Shown here: positions 51,887-61,522 of the stretch, piece by piece
How the letters are laid out: every line of letters begins with the position of its first letter
Position numbering within the stretch: position 1 is the first letter of the stretch
From: DASRHY01 sp035650275
GTDB lineage: Bacteria; Actinomycetota; Actinomycetes; Propionibacteriales; Kribbellaceae
Reading direction: 5' to 3'
Assembly: GCA_035650275.1 (NCBI GenBank)
Contig: DASRHY010000339.1
Span: forward strand, 1-64,000
Length of the DNA: 64,000 bases
Program-made: the position numbers and the translations under genes
The notes under the pieces: model-generated
Told to the model about the DNA's origin: nothing
Seen by the model: the letters and a program-made list of their open reading frames with translations, nothing else
The model's database searches: none

Positions 51887-53250
51887 CCGCGATGCCGATC
51901 GTGATCAGCGGCTGTTCGGTCGTCACCATGGACGGCGAACGGAGGGAGTTCGCCAACGGGTTCGTCGTTGTCGAGGGCAACAGGATCGTGGCCGTCGGCA
52001 ACGGCGAACCCCCGGCGTTGGAGGACGCGCACAGATTCGACGGCCGGGGCTGCCTGCTCACGCCGGGACTGGTCAACACGCACAACCACCTGTACCAGTG
52101 GGTGACCCGCGGGCTGGCCGCGGACGCCACCCTGTTCGACTGGCTGACCACGCTGTACCCGGTCTGGGGCTGCCTGGACGCCGACGCTGTGCACGTGGCC
52201 GCGCAGGGTGCGCTGGCCTGGTCGGCACGCACCGGCTGCACCACCAGCTCGGACCACCATTACGTGTTCCCGCGCGACGGCGGCGACGTGTTCGCGGCCG
52301 AGATCGAGGCGGCGAGGTCGGTAGGGCTGCGGTTCCACCCGACCCGCGGCTCGATGGACCTCAGCGAGAAGGACGGCGGGCTGCCGCCGGACCACGTGGT
52401 CGAGGACCGCGACGAGATCCTCGCCGCCACCGAGGCCGCGATCGAGCTCTGGCACGACCCGTCGTACGACTCGATGCTGCGGGTCGCGGTCGCGCCCTGC
52501 TCGCCGTTCTCGGTGACCGGTGACCTGATGCGGGAAGCGGCCGAGCTGGCCCGGCGCAAGGGCGTCCGGCTGCACACGCACCTTGCCGAGACCACCGACG
52601 AGGACGCGTTCTGCCGGGAGCGGTTCGGCTGCTCGCCGCTGGAGTACGCCGAGAAGCTCGGCTGGACCGGCGACGACGTCTGGTACGCACACGGCATCCA
52701 CTTCTCAGACGCCGAGATCCGGCGGATCGGCGACACCCGCACCGGCGTCGCGCACTGCCCGTCGTCGAACGCCCGGCTCGGCGCCGGTATCGCCCGTGCC
52801 GCCGACCTGCGCGCCGCGGGCGCACCGGTCGGGCTCGGCGTGGACGGGTCGGCGAGCAACGAGGCCGGCAGCCTGCTCGAGGAGGTGCGGCACGCGATAC
52901 TGTTCGCGCGGGCCCGCGGCGGCCCGGACGCGATGACGGTCCGCGACGCGCTGGAGCTGGCCACCCTCGGCGGCGCCGAGGTGCTCGGCCGGGCCGGCGA
53001 GATCGGCTCGATCGAACCGGGCAAGCTCGCCGACCTCGCGCTCTGGCGGCTGGACACGCTGCCGCACGCCGGTATCACCGACCCGGTTGCCGCGCTCGTG
53101 CTCGGCACCCCGCCACCGTTGGAGCTGCTGCTCGTCGACGGCCGACCCGTTGTCGAGCACGACACGGTGGTCACCGTCGACGAGCACGACCTGGCGGCGA
53201 AGGCGGCCGCCGTGCACGAATCCCTGCTGCAGAAGGCCGGACTGTCATGA
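51883..53250 (+). CDS. 8-oxoguanine deaminase-type amidohydrolase
   Basis: A 455-residue amidohydrolase. Metal site: PGLVNTHNHLYQWVTRGLA (HxH), LHTHLAETTDED (His), YAHGIHFSD (His), GLGVDGSASN (Asp). The motifs FDWLTTLYPVW, TSSDHHYVFPR, RFHPTRGSMDL and GGLPPDHVVED match the 8-oxoguanine deaminases I know (they turn 8-oxoguanine into urate) more than guanine or cytosine deaminase. Start GTG 51883 overlaps the upstream stop; ATG 51892 is an alternative. Its place inside the xanthine dehydrogenase operon supports a purine substrate. A broader guanine/isocytosine range is possible. Confidence 0.88.
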   Translation: MTAMPIVISGCSVVTMDGERREFANGFVVVEGNRIVAVGNGEPPALEDAHRFDGRGCLLTPGLVNTHNHLYQWVTRGLAADATLFDWLTTLYPVWGCLDADAVHVAAQGALAWSARTGCTTSSDHHYVFPRDGGDVFAAEIEAARSVGLRFHPTRGSMDLSEKDGGLPPDHVVEDRDEILAATEAAIELWHDPSYDSMLRVAVAPCSPFSVTGDLMREAAELARRKGVRLHTHLAETTDEDAFCRERFGCSPLEYAEKLGWTGDDVWYAHGIHFSDAEIRRIGDTRTGVAHCPSSNARLGAGIARAADLRAAGAPVGLGVDGSASNEAGSLLEEVRHAILFARARGGPDAMTVRDALELATLGGAEVLGRAGEIGSIEPGKLADLALWRLDTLPHAGITDPVAALVLGTPPPLELLLVDGRPVVEHDTVVTVDEHDLAAKAAAVHESLLQKAGLS

Positions 53251-55541
53251 ACCCCACGAAGACCACCACCGCTAGGGCGACCGAGGGCGGCCGCCTCGGC
53301 GACAGTGCCCTGCGGCCGGACGGCATCCTCAAGGTTACCGGCGAGTTCGCGTACTCCAGTGACCTGTGGATGGACGACATGATCTGGGGCGTCACGCTGC
53401 GCAGCCCGCACCCGCACGCGACGATCGTCTCGATCGACGTCGGTGCGGCCCTGGCCACCTCGGGCGTGTACGCGGTGCTGACCGCGGACGACATCGACGG
53501 CGAGAACCGGATCGGCCTGGAGCACGACGACCAGCCGGCCCTGGCGAGCGGCGTGGTCCGGTACGAGGGCGAGCCGGTGGCTCTGGTCGCCGCAGACCAC
53601 CCGGAGATCGCCCGGCAGGCGGCCAAGAAGATCGTGGTCACCTACGAGGTGCTGCCCGCGGTGACCGACGGCCGCCGCGCACTCGAGCCGGACGCGCCGC
53701 AGGTGCAGGAGCGGGGAAACCTGCTCCGGCACCTGAAGATCCGCAAGGGCGAGCAGGACGTCACCGCACCGGTCGTGGTCAGCCTCGACTTCGAGGTCGG
53801 AATGCAGGATCAGGCGTTCCTCGGCCCGGAGTCCGGGCTCGCAGTGCCGGCCGAGGACGGCGGCGTGGACCTGTACGTCGCGACCCAATGGCTGCACGTC
53901 GACCAGAAGCAGGTCTGCCGGGTGCTCGGTCTGCCACCCGAGAAGGTGCGGCTGACACTGGCCGGGGTCGGTGGCGCGTTCGGCGGTCGCGAGGACCTGT
54001 CCATGCACGTGCACGCCTGCATGCTCGCGCTGCGCACCGGCAAGCCGGTCAAGATGGTCTACAACCGCGAGGAGTCGTTCTTCGGCCACGTGCACCGGCA
54101 CCCGGCCTCGATGCGGTACGAGTTCGGCGCGGACCACGACGGCCGACTGCGCTATGGCAAGGCCGAGATCGTGTTCGACGGCGGCGCCTACGCGTCGTCC
54201 ACCGGTGCGGTGGTCGGCAACGGCGGCACCATGGGCCTCGGCCCGTACCGGTTCCCGTCCGTGACGGTGGACTGCTACGGCGTCTACACGAACAACCCGC
54301 CGTGCGGGGCGATGCGCGGCTTCGGCTGCGTGCAGGCCGCGTTCGCACACGAGGCGCTGATGGACCAGCTGGGCGACAAGGTCGGCATCGACCGAGTGAC
54401 GATCCGGCAGCTGAACGGGATGACCGAGGGGGACGAGAACATCACCGGCCAGCTGATCGACTCGGCCGCGCCGGTCGCCGAACTGCTGCAGATCGTCAAG
54501 GACATGCCGTTGCCGCCGGCAACCGACGGTGAGCTGGACCTACGGGCGCTGCCCGGCGGGGTGTCGAACACCACCCACGGCGAAGGGGTACGGCGCGGCG
54601 TCGGCTACGCGGTGACGTACAAGAACGTCGGCTTCTCCGAGGGCTTCGACGACTTCTCGACCGCCCGGGTCCGGCTGGAGACGATCGCCGGCGAGCCGGT
54701 CGCGACCGTGCACACCGCGGCGGCCGAGGTCGGCCAGGGCCTGATCACGATCGAGCAGCAGATCTGCCGTACCGAGCTCGGCGTCGAGCGGGTCGTCGTA
54801 CACCCGAAGGACACCGGGGTCGGGTCCGGCGGATCAACCTCGGCGTCCCGGCAGACCTACGTCACCGGCGGCGCGGTGAAGGCCACCTGCGAGGCCGTTC
54901 GCCGGGTCGTGCTGGAGCGGGCCGCGGCCACGAGCGGCGTACCGGCCGAACGGCTGCGCCTGGACGGCGGCAAGGTGGTCGCGTCGTCCGGCGAGGTCGT
55001 GGCCGGCCTGGTCGAGGTACTCGGCGACGACCCGGTCGAGCAGACGGTGGAGTGGCGGCACCGGCCGACCTCGAAGCTGGACCCGGAGACCGGGCAGGGC
55101 ACCGCGCACGTGCAGTACGCGTTCTCGGCGCACCGCGCGGTGGTCGACGTCGACGTCGAGCTGGGCCTGGTGAAGGTTGTCGCGCTGGACACCGCGCAGG
55201 ATGTCGGCCGGGCGCTGAACCCGGCCGCGGTGGTCGGCCAGATCCAGGGCGGCAGCGCCCAGGGGATGGGTCTGGCGCTGATGGAAGAGATCGTCGTCAC
55301 CGACGGCAAGATCCGGAACCCCTCGTTCACCGACTACCTGATCCCGACCATCCTGGACATGCCGCCGATGAAGATCGAGGTGCTCGAGTACGCCGACCCG
55401 CACGCGCCGTACGGCGTCCGCGGTGTCGGTGAGCCGCCGACGATCTCGTCCGGCCCGGCGGTCGCCGCGGCGATCCGGCAGGCTACCGGCAGGGCACTGA
55501 CCCGGGTACCGATCCGCCCGGAGCACATCACCGGATGCTGA
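53247..55541 (+). CDS. Xanthine dehydrogenase molybdopterin-binding subunit
   Basis: A 764-residue Mo subunit. The N-terminal hammerhead domain (residues ~10-130) has LRPDGILKVTGEFAYSSDL; the Mo-pterin part has GVGGAFGGREDLSMHVHACMLAL (residues ~232-254), NPPCGAMRGFGCVQAAFAHE, AAEVGQGLITI, VGSGGSTSASRQTYVTGGAV and the catalytic-Glu block GVRGVGEPPTI. It hydroxylates hypoxanthine/xanthine to urate using water. ATG 53247 overlaps the deaminase stop. Last gene of the operon. Confidence 0.95.
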   Translation: MNPTKTTTARATEGGRLGDSALRPDGILKVTGEFAYSSDLWMDDMIWGVTLRSPHPHATIVSIDVGAALATSGVYAVLTADDIDGENRIGLEHDDQPALASGVVRYEGEPVALVAADHPEIARQAAKKIVVTYEVLPAVTDGRRALEPDAPQVQERGNLLRHLKIRKGEQDVTAPVVVSLDFEVGMQDQAFLGPESGLAVPAEDGGVDLYVATQWLHVDQKQVCRVLGLPPEKVRLTLAGVGGAFGGREDLSMHVHACMLALRTGKPVKMVYNREESFFGHVHRHPASMRYEFGADHDGRLRYGKAEIVFDGGAYASSTGAVVGNGGTMGLGPYRFPSVTVDCYGVYTNNPPCGAMRGFGCVQAAFAHEALMDQLGDKVGIDRVTIRQLNGMTEGDENITGQLIDSAAPVAELLQIVKDMPLPPATDGELDLRALPGGVSNTTHGEGVRRGVGYAVTYKNVGFSEGFDDFSTARVRLETIAGEPVATVHTAAAEVGQGLITIEQQICRTELGVERVVVHPKDTGVGSGGSTSASRQTYVTGGAVKATCEAVRRVVLERAAATSGVPAERLRLDGGKVVASSGEVVAGLVEVLGDDPVEQTVEWRHRPTSKLDPETGQGTAHVQYAFSAHRAVVDVDVELGLVKVVALDTAQDVGRALNPAAVVGQIQGGSAQGMGLALMEEIVVTDGKIRNPSFTDYLIPTILDMPPMKIEVLEYADPHAPYGVRGVGEPPTISSGPAVAAAIRQATGRALTRVPIRPEHITGC

Positions 55542-55566
55542 CCCTTCGACGGCTGACTGCTCCCGG

Positions 55567-57660
55567 CTACCTCCCGGCCACGTAGCAGGTCGCCTGGCTG
55601 GTCTTCGTGGGGTCGCTCTCGGACGTCGCGGTCAGGTTCACCCGGGCCAGCCGGGTGCCCGCGGTGTCCTGCTTGGCGTGCACGGTGACCGGCACCCGCT
55701 GCCCGAACTGGGCGGTGGACAGCTCGTTCGGCACCGACACCGACCAGCCCGCGCCGGTCACGGTCGCGGACAGCCGGTACACGTCGTTGCGCAGGTAGCT
55801 GCCCACGTCCTCGGGGTGCTGACCCTGCGCGGGGGCCGCCTTGCCGGTGTTGTCCAACGGGAACACGCAGGTGCTGAGCCCGTCGCCCGCGGGCTGCCCC
55901 GCGGTGGGGATGAGCCGTACGCCGCGTTGCTGCGGGCCGGCGCCGTCCAGTGAGCGGATCGCCACCGTGTAGGACAGCACGCCCACCTTGTCCCGCTTCA
56001 CGTCAAGCACGTAGAAGTGCAGCCGGTTCGCGGTGTCGGTGTACTCGAACTCGCTGCCGGAGTTGGTGCCGGCGTGGAACAGCGCGTCCGACAGCTGCCG
56101 GTAGTCGCCGATCGTGATCGGTACCTCCGTGCCATCCGGCAGCACGTAGTCGGTCATCCCGATGTCCTGCGGGTTGGCGTCGATCACCCACTCGAACGGC
56201 GCCCGGTCCTGGTCCTTGGTCTTGGCCAGCAGCACGCCGGAGTCGGGCGTGAACGAGTCGGTGCCCATCCGGTCGACGACCTCGACCGTGTAGTTGTTGT
56301 AGCCGCGGCCGTCGCAGAACGGGTCGGTGCTGATGCTGCACGGCGGCGCCAGGTCGCCGGTGCCCATCGCGATGTTGATCCCGGACAGACCCTTCGGTCC
56401 CGGTTGTGCGACGCGGGCGGTGACGTTCGCGACCACCAGGCCGGACTCGTCCAGCGCCTCCCGGGACAGCCGCAGCACGTTCTGCTCGGCCACCATCTGC
56501 AGGTCGATCTTGTTCCGGAGCATGTGCTGCGCGCCCATCGAGGCGCCCCCGGTCGCCGGGATCATCCAGCGGCTGTGCGGGCCGCCGGGCCCGTTGAACG
56601 TGCCCCGGCTGAGCATCTCCCAGATCCCGCTGTAGGCCCGTCTGGCCGGGACGCCGTACGGGTTGTTGTAGTTGTCGGCGATGCCGAGGACGTGGCTCAG
56701 CTCGTGCGCGTACACCGACATGCCCGAGCTCTCGGCCTGCGTGGTGGAGCCGCCGCCGGCGTTCGGCCAGATCGTCGAGCCGGATGCCCAGGAGGTCCAC
56801 TCCACGTACCGGGTCCGCGACCAGTTCGGCAGCGCCGGGTCGGGCGGGCCGAACTCGTCGGTGACGTCCTCCTTGGTCGGGAACTTCATCGGCCCGAACT
56901 CCTGCCAGGTGGACGACTCGTCCTGCCCGGCACTCAGGTAGAACACGAAGTCGAAGCCCGCGGGGATCTCGGTGCCGACGTCGGCCTCCCAGGCCGCCCG
57001 GGCGTCGGTGCGCAGGTTCTTGTCGCAGCTGTCGCCGGCCGGGCAGCCGGTACCGGCCTGGAACTCCATCGCGTACTCGTGGTCCTTGCCCGGCACCTCG
57101 TACGGGCCGAAGGCGGTCAGGTCGACGCCGTACCGGCCGCCGGAGTCCTCCATCCAGTACTCGTGGATGGTGTGGCCGCGGTTGAGCGTGCCCGGCTTGT
57201 TCAGGAAGTCGCGGTAGAACTGCGCGACCTGGTCGCGCGGTACGCCGCTGGCCTCGACGCTCGGGTTGCCGAACACGGTCGAGCCCTGTGGCTGGGTCAC
57301 CACGAACGGCTGGTTCGGGTAGTCGGCGAGCACGAGTGCACCGCGGAAGGTCCGGACCGAGCCCTGCTTCGACGGGTCGGCCCAGTTCGTCCCGGGCGGC
57401 TTGCGGTAGTCGGCCCAGGTCATGTGGTCCGGGTTGACCCAGTTCTGCGGGTCGATCGGCTCCGGGAAGCCGGGCTGGCCGAGCGGGGTCACCGCCCGGG
57501 TCTGCTGCCAGGGCTGGGTCTGCGGCCAATGGTCGAGCTGCCACGGATGGGCGGGCTTGGGCGTCGGCGGCGGCGCGGAGGACGCGGGGGCGACCGCGAA
57601 CCCGGAGAGCGCGACGGCGGCGAGCAGGACAACGAGGCGGAAGGCGAGTGGGCGGCTCAC
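55567..57660 (-). CDS. Secreted M6-like metalloprotease
   Basis: A 697-residue protein from GTG 57660 (VSRPLAFRLVVLLAAVALSG...ASS, a signal peptide). ATG 57735 would add 25 unusual residues; a TAGCGT box just before GTG supports the shorter form. The zinc motif HELSHVLGIAD is at residues 319-329, with a later Met-containing turn (WEMLSRG) typical of metzincin-like M6 proteases. C-terminal ~200 residues form beta domains ending in a Cys-rich stretch. It is extracellular and degrades protein; related to immune inhibitor A-type enzymes but not identical in layout. Confidence 0.88.
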   Translation of the reverse strand: MSRPLAFRLVVLLAAVALSGFAVAPASSAPPPTPKPAHPWQLDHWPQTQPWQQTRAVTPLGQPGFPEPIDPQNWVNPDHMTWADYRKPPGTNWADPSKQGSVRTFRGALVLADYPNQPFVVTQPQGSTVFGNPSVEASGVPRDQVAQFYRDFLNKPGTLNRGHTIHEYWMEDSGGRYGVDLTAFGPYEVPGKDHEYAMEFQAGTGCPAGDSCDKNLRTDARAAWEADVGTEIPAGFDFVFYLSAGQDESSTWQEFGPMKFPTKEDVTDEFGPPDPALPNWSRTRYVEWTSWASGSTIWPNAGGGSTTQAESSGMSVYAHELSHVLGIADNYNNPYGVPARRAYSGIWEMLSRGTFNGPGGPHSRWMIPATGGASMGAQHMLRNKIDLQMVAEQNVLRLSREALDESGLVVANVTARVAQPGPKGLSGINIAMGTGDLAPPCSISTDPFCDGRGYNNYTVEVVDRMGTDSFTPDSGVLLAKTKDQDRAPFEWVIDANPQDIGMTDYVLPDGTEVPITIGDYRQLSDALFHAGTNSGSEFEYTDTANRLHFYVLDVKRDKVGVLSYTVAIRSLDGAGPQQRGVRLIPTAGQPAGDGLSTCVFPLDNTGKAAPAQGQHPEDVGSYLRNDVYRLSATVTGAGWSVSVPNELSTAQFGQRVPVTVHAKQDTAGTRLARVNLTATSESDPTKTSQATCYVAGR

Positions 57661-57758
57661 AGCATCGCACGCTAGACCTGCGGCCCGGCGACCGCCACTC
57701 GAACGGGTGTCCGGCCGCGGTCCTTTACCGGCCATCGCGGCTGACCTAGCGTCAAGTC

Positions 57759-58577
57759 ATGAGACGCCAGTGGGCGGAGCACCCGCTGGTGCGGCGGGTG
57801 AAGGACAGCGTGGCGGGCCGGATCGTCTTCGCACTGCTCGAGATCCGGCTGTACGACCGCGCACTCACCATCGCCGGGCAGGCGTTCATCGCGCTGGTGC
57901 CGCTGATGATCGTGCTCGCCACGCTGCTCAGCAGCGCTGACGCGGCGGCGGTCGCCGACTGGCTGATCAGCAGGTTCGACCTCAGCGGATCGTCGGCAGA
58001 CGCGGTGCAGTCGCTGTTCGGCCGCCCGCCGAGCGCGTCCGGTGGCCTGACCATCATCAGCGTGATCACCGTGCTGATCTCGGCGAGCAGCTTCGCGCGG
58101 TCCGTCCAGCGCACCTACGAGGTCGCCTGGAACCTGCCGGCCCGCGGGCTGCGCAAGACCGTGGACGGCCTGTCCGGTGCCGCGCTGCTGCTGCTACTGC
58201 TGGTCGTGCTGGCCTACTTGGCCAGCCTGGTCAGCCAGGTGCCTGGCGGGAGGCTGGTATCACTCATCGGCCAGCTCGCCATCGCGATCCCGACCTGGTG
58301 CCTGGTCACCTGGCTGCTGCTGAGCCGCCGGGTCAGCCGCCGGCTGCTGCTGCCGGGTGCGGTGGTCAGTGCGGTCGCGCAGGTAGTGCTGAGCTGGGCA
58401 GGCTCGATCTACGTACCGCACCTGATCGAGCGGAACATCGACCGGTACGGCGTGATCGGCGTCGCCATCGCGTTGATCTCCTGGCTCGTCGTGCTGTCGC
58501 TGCTGATCGTCGTGTCGGCGGTCATCGGGGCTCAGCTCGGCGCCCTGCTCGCGGACCGTGACGAACCGCGCGACTGA
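57759..58577 (+). CDS. YihY/virulence factor BrkB family membrane protein
   Basis: A 272-residue inner-membrane protein with six hydrophobic segments, RLYDRALTIAGQAFIALVPLMIVLATLL near the start and RKTVDGLSGAALLLLLLVVLAYL in the middle. The usual YihY/BrkB pattern is visible, but no biochemical role is known. A TAGCGT box 7-8 nt before ATG 57759 suggests a leaderless message. It is divergent from the M6 protease. Confidence 0.87.
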   Translation: MRRQWAEHPLVRRVKDSVAGRIVFALLEIRLYDRALTIAGQAFIALVPLMIVLATLLSSADAAAVADWLISRFDLSGSSADAVQSLFGRPPSASGGLTIISVITVLISASSFARSVQRTYEVAWNLPARGLRKTVDGLSGAALLLLLLVVLAYLASLVSQVPGGRLVSLIGQLAIAIPTWCLVTWLLLSRRVSRRLLLPGAVVSAVAQVVLSWAGSIYVPHLIERNIDRYGVIGVAIALISWLVVLSLLIVVSAVIGAQLGALLADRDEPRD

Positions 58578-58595
58578 CGGCGCTGCTGCCCGGCG

Positions 58596-61301
58596 TCACG
58601 CCGGACGGGCGACCGTCGGGTGGCTGTCCGAGAGCAGGGCCAGCCGGCGGGCGCTGATGACCGCGTCGCGACGGTTCGTCACGTCCAGCTTGCGGTACAG
58701 CGACCGAAGGTGGGACTTGATCGTGTTGACGGACAGGCAGAGCTCGCCGGCGATCTCCTCGTTGGTGAGCAGCGACGGTAGGTAGGCCAGCACAGCCCGC
58801 TCGCTGCCGGTCAGCGCGGCGCGGCGGCGGCTGGTCCGCACCGCCGTGTCGAGCTCGGCCTCGAAGTGCCACAGCAACGTCGAGCGCATCGGCCCGTGCG
58901 GGCCGTCGTCAGGGACCAGCACGGTCAGCAGAGAGCGGACCGGCCGGCCACCGTCGAGGAAGACCCGGGTCAGCTCGTCCGGTGCGGCCAGCGCGAGGGC
59001 GTGCTCGAGGTGGTCCCGGGCGGCACCGCTCGCGCCCATCAGGCGCCGGGCCTCGGCGCCCACCAGATGCGCCGCGACCAGGTCCAGCAGCCGGATCTCG
59101 GTCGCCGTTCCCTCCAGGCAGGGCAGTACGGCGGCGAGCGCGCCGGCGGGGTCTGCCGAGGCCAGCCGGTGCCGCCCCAGCGCCACCGCGCTGCGGGCGA
59201 GGTCCGGGACCGGCTGGCTCTCGAGCGCGCCGTACAGGACCCGCCGGGCATCGTCGGTGCGGCCTTGCAGGGTGAGGATCTCGGCCTCGAGCAGGTCAGC
59301 GTCGTGCTGAAGGTGCGGGCTCATGCCGGCAGCGGGATGACGGGCCGCCGCAAGCTCGCTGCGCGCGGACGTGAAGGCGCCGCGCGCGATGTGCACCCTG
59401 GCACGGATCAGCGAACTTCCGATCGCGAGCGGTATCTCGGCGCCGTCTCCAGGTGGCAGACCCGCCGACGTGGCCGGGACGGATCGGAGCAGGTCCCAGG
59501 CGTCGTCCAGGTGGTCGCGCTCGATCCAGATGCTGGCCCGCGCGAGGTCGAGCAGCGGTTCGGTCCCGTGCGCCACGGCCGGGACCGCGCGCAGCCCCGA
59601 GATCGTGTCGTCGGCCGCCCGCAGTCTGCCCTCGGTGGCGTTGAGCAGCACGTGCCAGGCACTCGCGTTCTGGCGGGCGTCGCCGTCGAGCCGCCGTACC
59701 CCCTGGTCGAGGGCCTTCCGCGCGGCCACCGTCTCGCCCTGCCAGAGATGGGCGAGACCGAGGTGGAAGGCCAGTTCGCCGAGCGCGGACTGCTGGTCCG
59801 GCAGCACGGGCGCGTCGCCCGCGCGGTCGAGCACATCGTGGGCGACCTTGATCGCCTGCCGGCCGACCGCACCACGCAGGCTCGCCTGGACCAGCCGCAG
59901 GTCGGCGTACCGGACCTCGGCCGTGAGCTGGTCGCCGGCGTCGTCCGGGCGGGTCCGGACCGGCGGTTCGGCGATCCGCAGGTACGGCTCCGCGCCGTCC
60001 GGGTCGGACATCCGCAGCTGCAGATGCGCAGCGACGGACGCCAGCCGTGGGTCGGCCCGGACCCGGTCGTCGGGAATCGCCCGCAGCAGCGGACCCAGCT
60101 CGGCATTGCCGGCGGCCAGCAGCCGGTGGCCATGATCGCCCAGCAGCAGGCCGGCGTAGCCCAGGTCACCGCCGGCCACCGCGGCACGTACCGCGGGCGC
60201 GATCGCGTCCTGCCCCCCGTACCACCGGGCCGCGCGACGGTACAGCCGCGGGATCTCGTCGGGGCACTGCCGGCTCAGCTCACTGCGGAGGAAGTCCCGG
60301 AACAGACCGCGGTAGCGGAACCATCTCCGGCGCGGGTCCACCGCGGTCACCAGTGCGTTCTGGCGCTCCAGCTCGTCCAGCAGCCGGGCGCCGTCGCGTC
60401 CGCCGGTGAGCGCATCGGCAAGCGAGCCGTGGATCTCGTCGACGATGCAGGTGCGGAGCAGGAACCGCCGGGTGCTCCGGTCCAGGGTGAGCATCACCTC
60501 GTCGGCCAGGTAGTCGGCGACGATCCGGGCGTCACCCCCGAACCCGGCGACGTCCCGGCCGCCGGCCGGCTGTGCCGCGTACCAGAGCGCGACGAGCCGC
60601 AGCCCGGTCATCCAGCCCTCGGTGACGGCCAGCAGCAGGCCGACCTGGTCGGCCGCGAGGTCGAGGCCCAACAGGCGGAGCAGGTCGCCGGCCTCGTCGG
60701 TGGTGCAGGCCAGGTCGTCGAACCCGAACTCGGCGAGCTCGCCGGCGACCCGCATCCGGGCCAGCGGCAGCGCCGGGTGGGCGCGGCCGGCCAGCACCAG
60801 CCGCAGCGTCGGCGGTGCGTGCCGGACCAGGGTCTCGATACCGGACCCGGCAGTCACCTTGTGCAGGTCGTCGAGCACCACGACCACGGGCTCGGTCAGC
60901 CCGGCGGCAGCGTCGAGCACGCGGCCGGCGAAGGTTTCGTCGTACTCGCCGAGGCCGGTCAGCGCGACCCGGGCGGCCGGATGGCTGCGGCGCAGCGCCT
61001 GTACCAGGCCGGGCCAGAACACCCGCGGGTCATCGTCGCGACGGTCGAGTGTGCGCCATGCGGAGAGCGGCGCGCCGGGGCCGTGCAGCCAGCTGTCGAG
61101 CAGCATTGTCTTGCCGGCTCCGGCCGGGGCTTCGACCAGCACGACCCGGCGACGGCAGGTGCTGTTCAGCAGCTCGACCAACCGTGGCCGGAGCAGCACC
61201 GGTAACCCGGTCGCAGGCGCGTCGGACCGACCCGCCAGCGCGCCGCTGCCGGTCGGCCCCCGCTCGGTCTCGCTCCCTGGATCCGCGATGGATGACGACA
61301 T
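58596..61301 (-). CDS. MalT-like LuxR family ATP-dependent regulator
   Basis: A 901-residue LAL/MalT-type regulator: Walker A APAGAGKTML (residues ~57-66), Walker B VVVVLDDLHK, a STAND-NTPase core, a long TPR-like helical region (~400-820), and a C-terminal LuxR HTH (LTGSERAVLAYLPSLLTNEEIAGELCLSVNTIKSHLRSLYRKL). Such proteins activate transcription when a ligand triggers oligomerisation. ATG 61301 is used because it begins just before the ATPase; upstream in-frame sequence lacks coding character. It is divergent from the DUF1269 gene. Confidence 0.9.
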   Translation of the reverse strand: MSSSIADPGSETERGPTGSGALAGRSDAPATGLPVLLRPRLVELLNSTCRRRVVLVEAPAGAGKTMLLDSWLHGPGAPLSAWRTLDRRDDDPRVFWPGLVQALRRSHPAARVALTGLGEYDETFAGRVLDAAAGLTEPVVVVLDDLHKVTAGSGIETLVRHAPPTLRLVLAGRAHPALPLARMRVAGELAEFGFDDLACTTDEAGDLLRLLGLDLAADQVGLLLAVTEGWMTGLRLVALWYAAQPAGGRDVAGFGGDARIVADYLADEVMLTLDRSTRRFLLRTCIVDEIHGSLADALTGGRDGARLLDELERQNALVTAVDPRRRWFRYRGLFRDFLRSELSRQCPDEIPRLYRRAARWYGGQDAIAPAVRAAVAGGDLGYAGLLLGDHGHRLLAAGNAELGPLLRAIPDDRVRADPRLASVAAHLQLRMSDPDGAEPYLRIAEPPVRTRPDDAGDQLTAEVRYADLRLVQASLRGAVGRQAIKVAHDVLDRAGDAPVLPDQQSALGELAFHLGLAHLWQGETVAARKALDQGVRRLDGDARQNASAWHVLLNATEGRLRAADDTISGLRAVPAVAHGTEPLLDLARASIWIERDHLDDAWDLLRSVPATSAGLPPGDGAEIPLAIGSSLIRARVHIARGAFTSARSELAAARHPAAGMSPHLQHDADLLEAEILTLQGRTDDARRVLYGALESQPVPDLARSAVALGRHRLASADPAGALAAVLPCLEGTATEIRLLDLVAAHLVGAEARRLMGASGAARDHLEHALALAAPDELTRVFLDGGRPVRSLLTVLVPDDGPHGPMRSTLLWHFEAELDTAVRTSRRRAALTGSERAVLAYLPSLLTNEEIAGELCLSVNTIKSHLRSLYRKLDVTNRRDAVISARRLALLSDSHPTVARPA

Positions 61302-61334
61302 GGCATGTACCCCCTGTCCCCATGCCTTGTGGCC

Positions 61335-61372
61335 GTCGACCGGCGGCAGTGAGTCGGTACCGCGCGGTCGAC
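61335..61372. promoter_or_regulatory. Perfect 8-bp inverted repeat in the LuxR/DUF1269 divergon
   Basis: GTCGACCG (61335-61342) and CGGTCGAC (61365-61372) are exact inverts around 22 bp, in the 221-bp gap between the two divergent starts and 34 bp from the LuxR start. It may be an operator for autoregulation. Confidence 0.4.
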
Positions 61373-61522
61373 TGTCCCCACCATCGGGCTTTTCGCCCGC
61401 CAGTTCAATTCCCGGACCACCCTGTGAGCTCACCCCGTGAGGGTGATGCCGCACCGGTCGGGGCCGACTTGACTGCGAGCGCCGCGGCGTTGAGCCGATC
61501 GTCATCGAGGGAGGAGTCCGTT

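Noticed and set aside
61403..61413. GTTCAATTCCC, like a tRNA T-loop
   Set aside because: No matching acceptor stem, anticodon arm or D-arm can be folded around it, and it lies in a divergent promoter gap; chance similarity.
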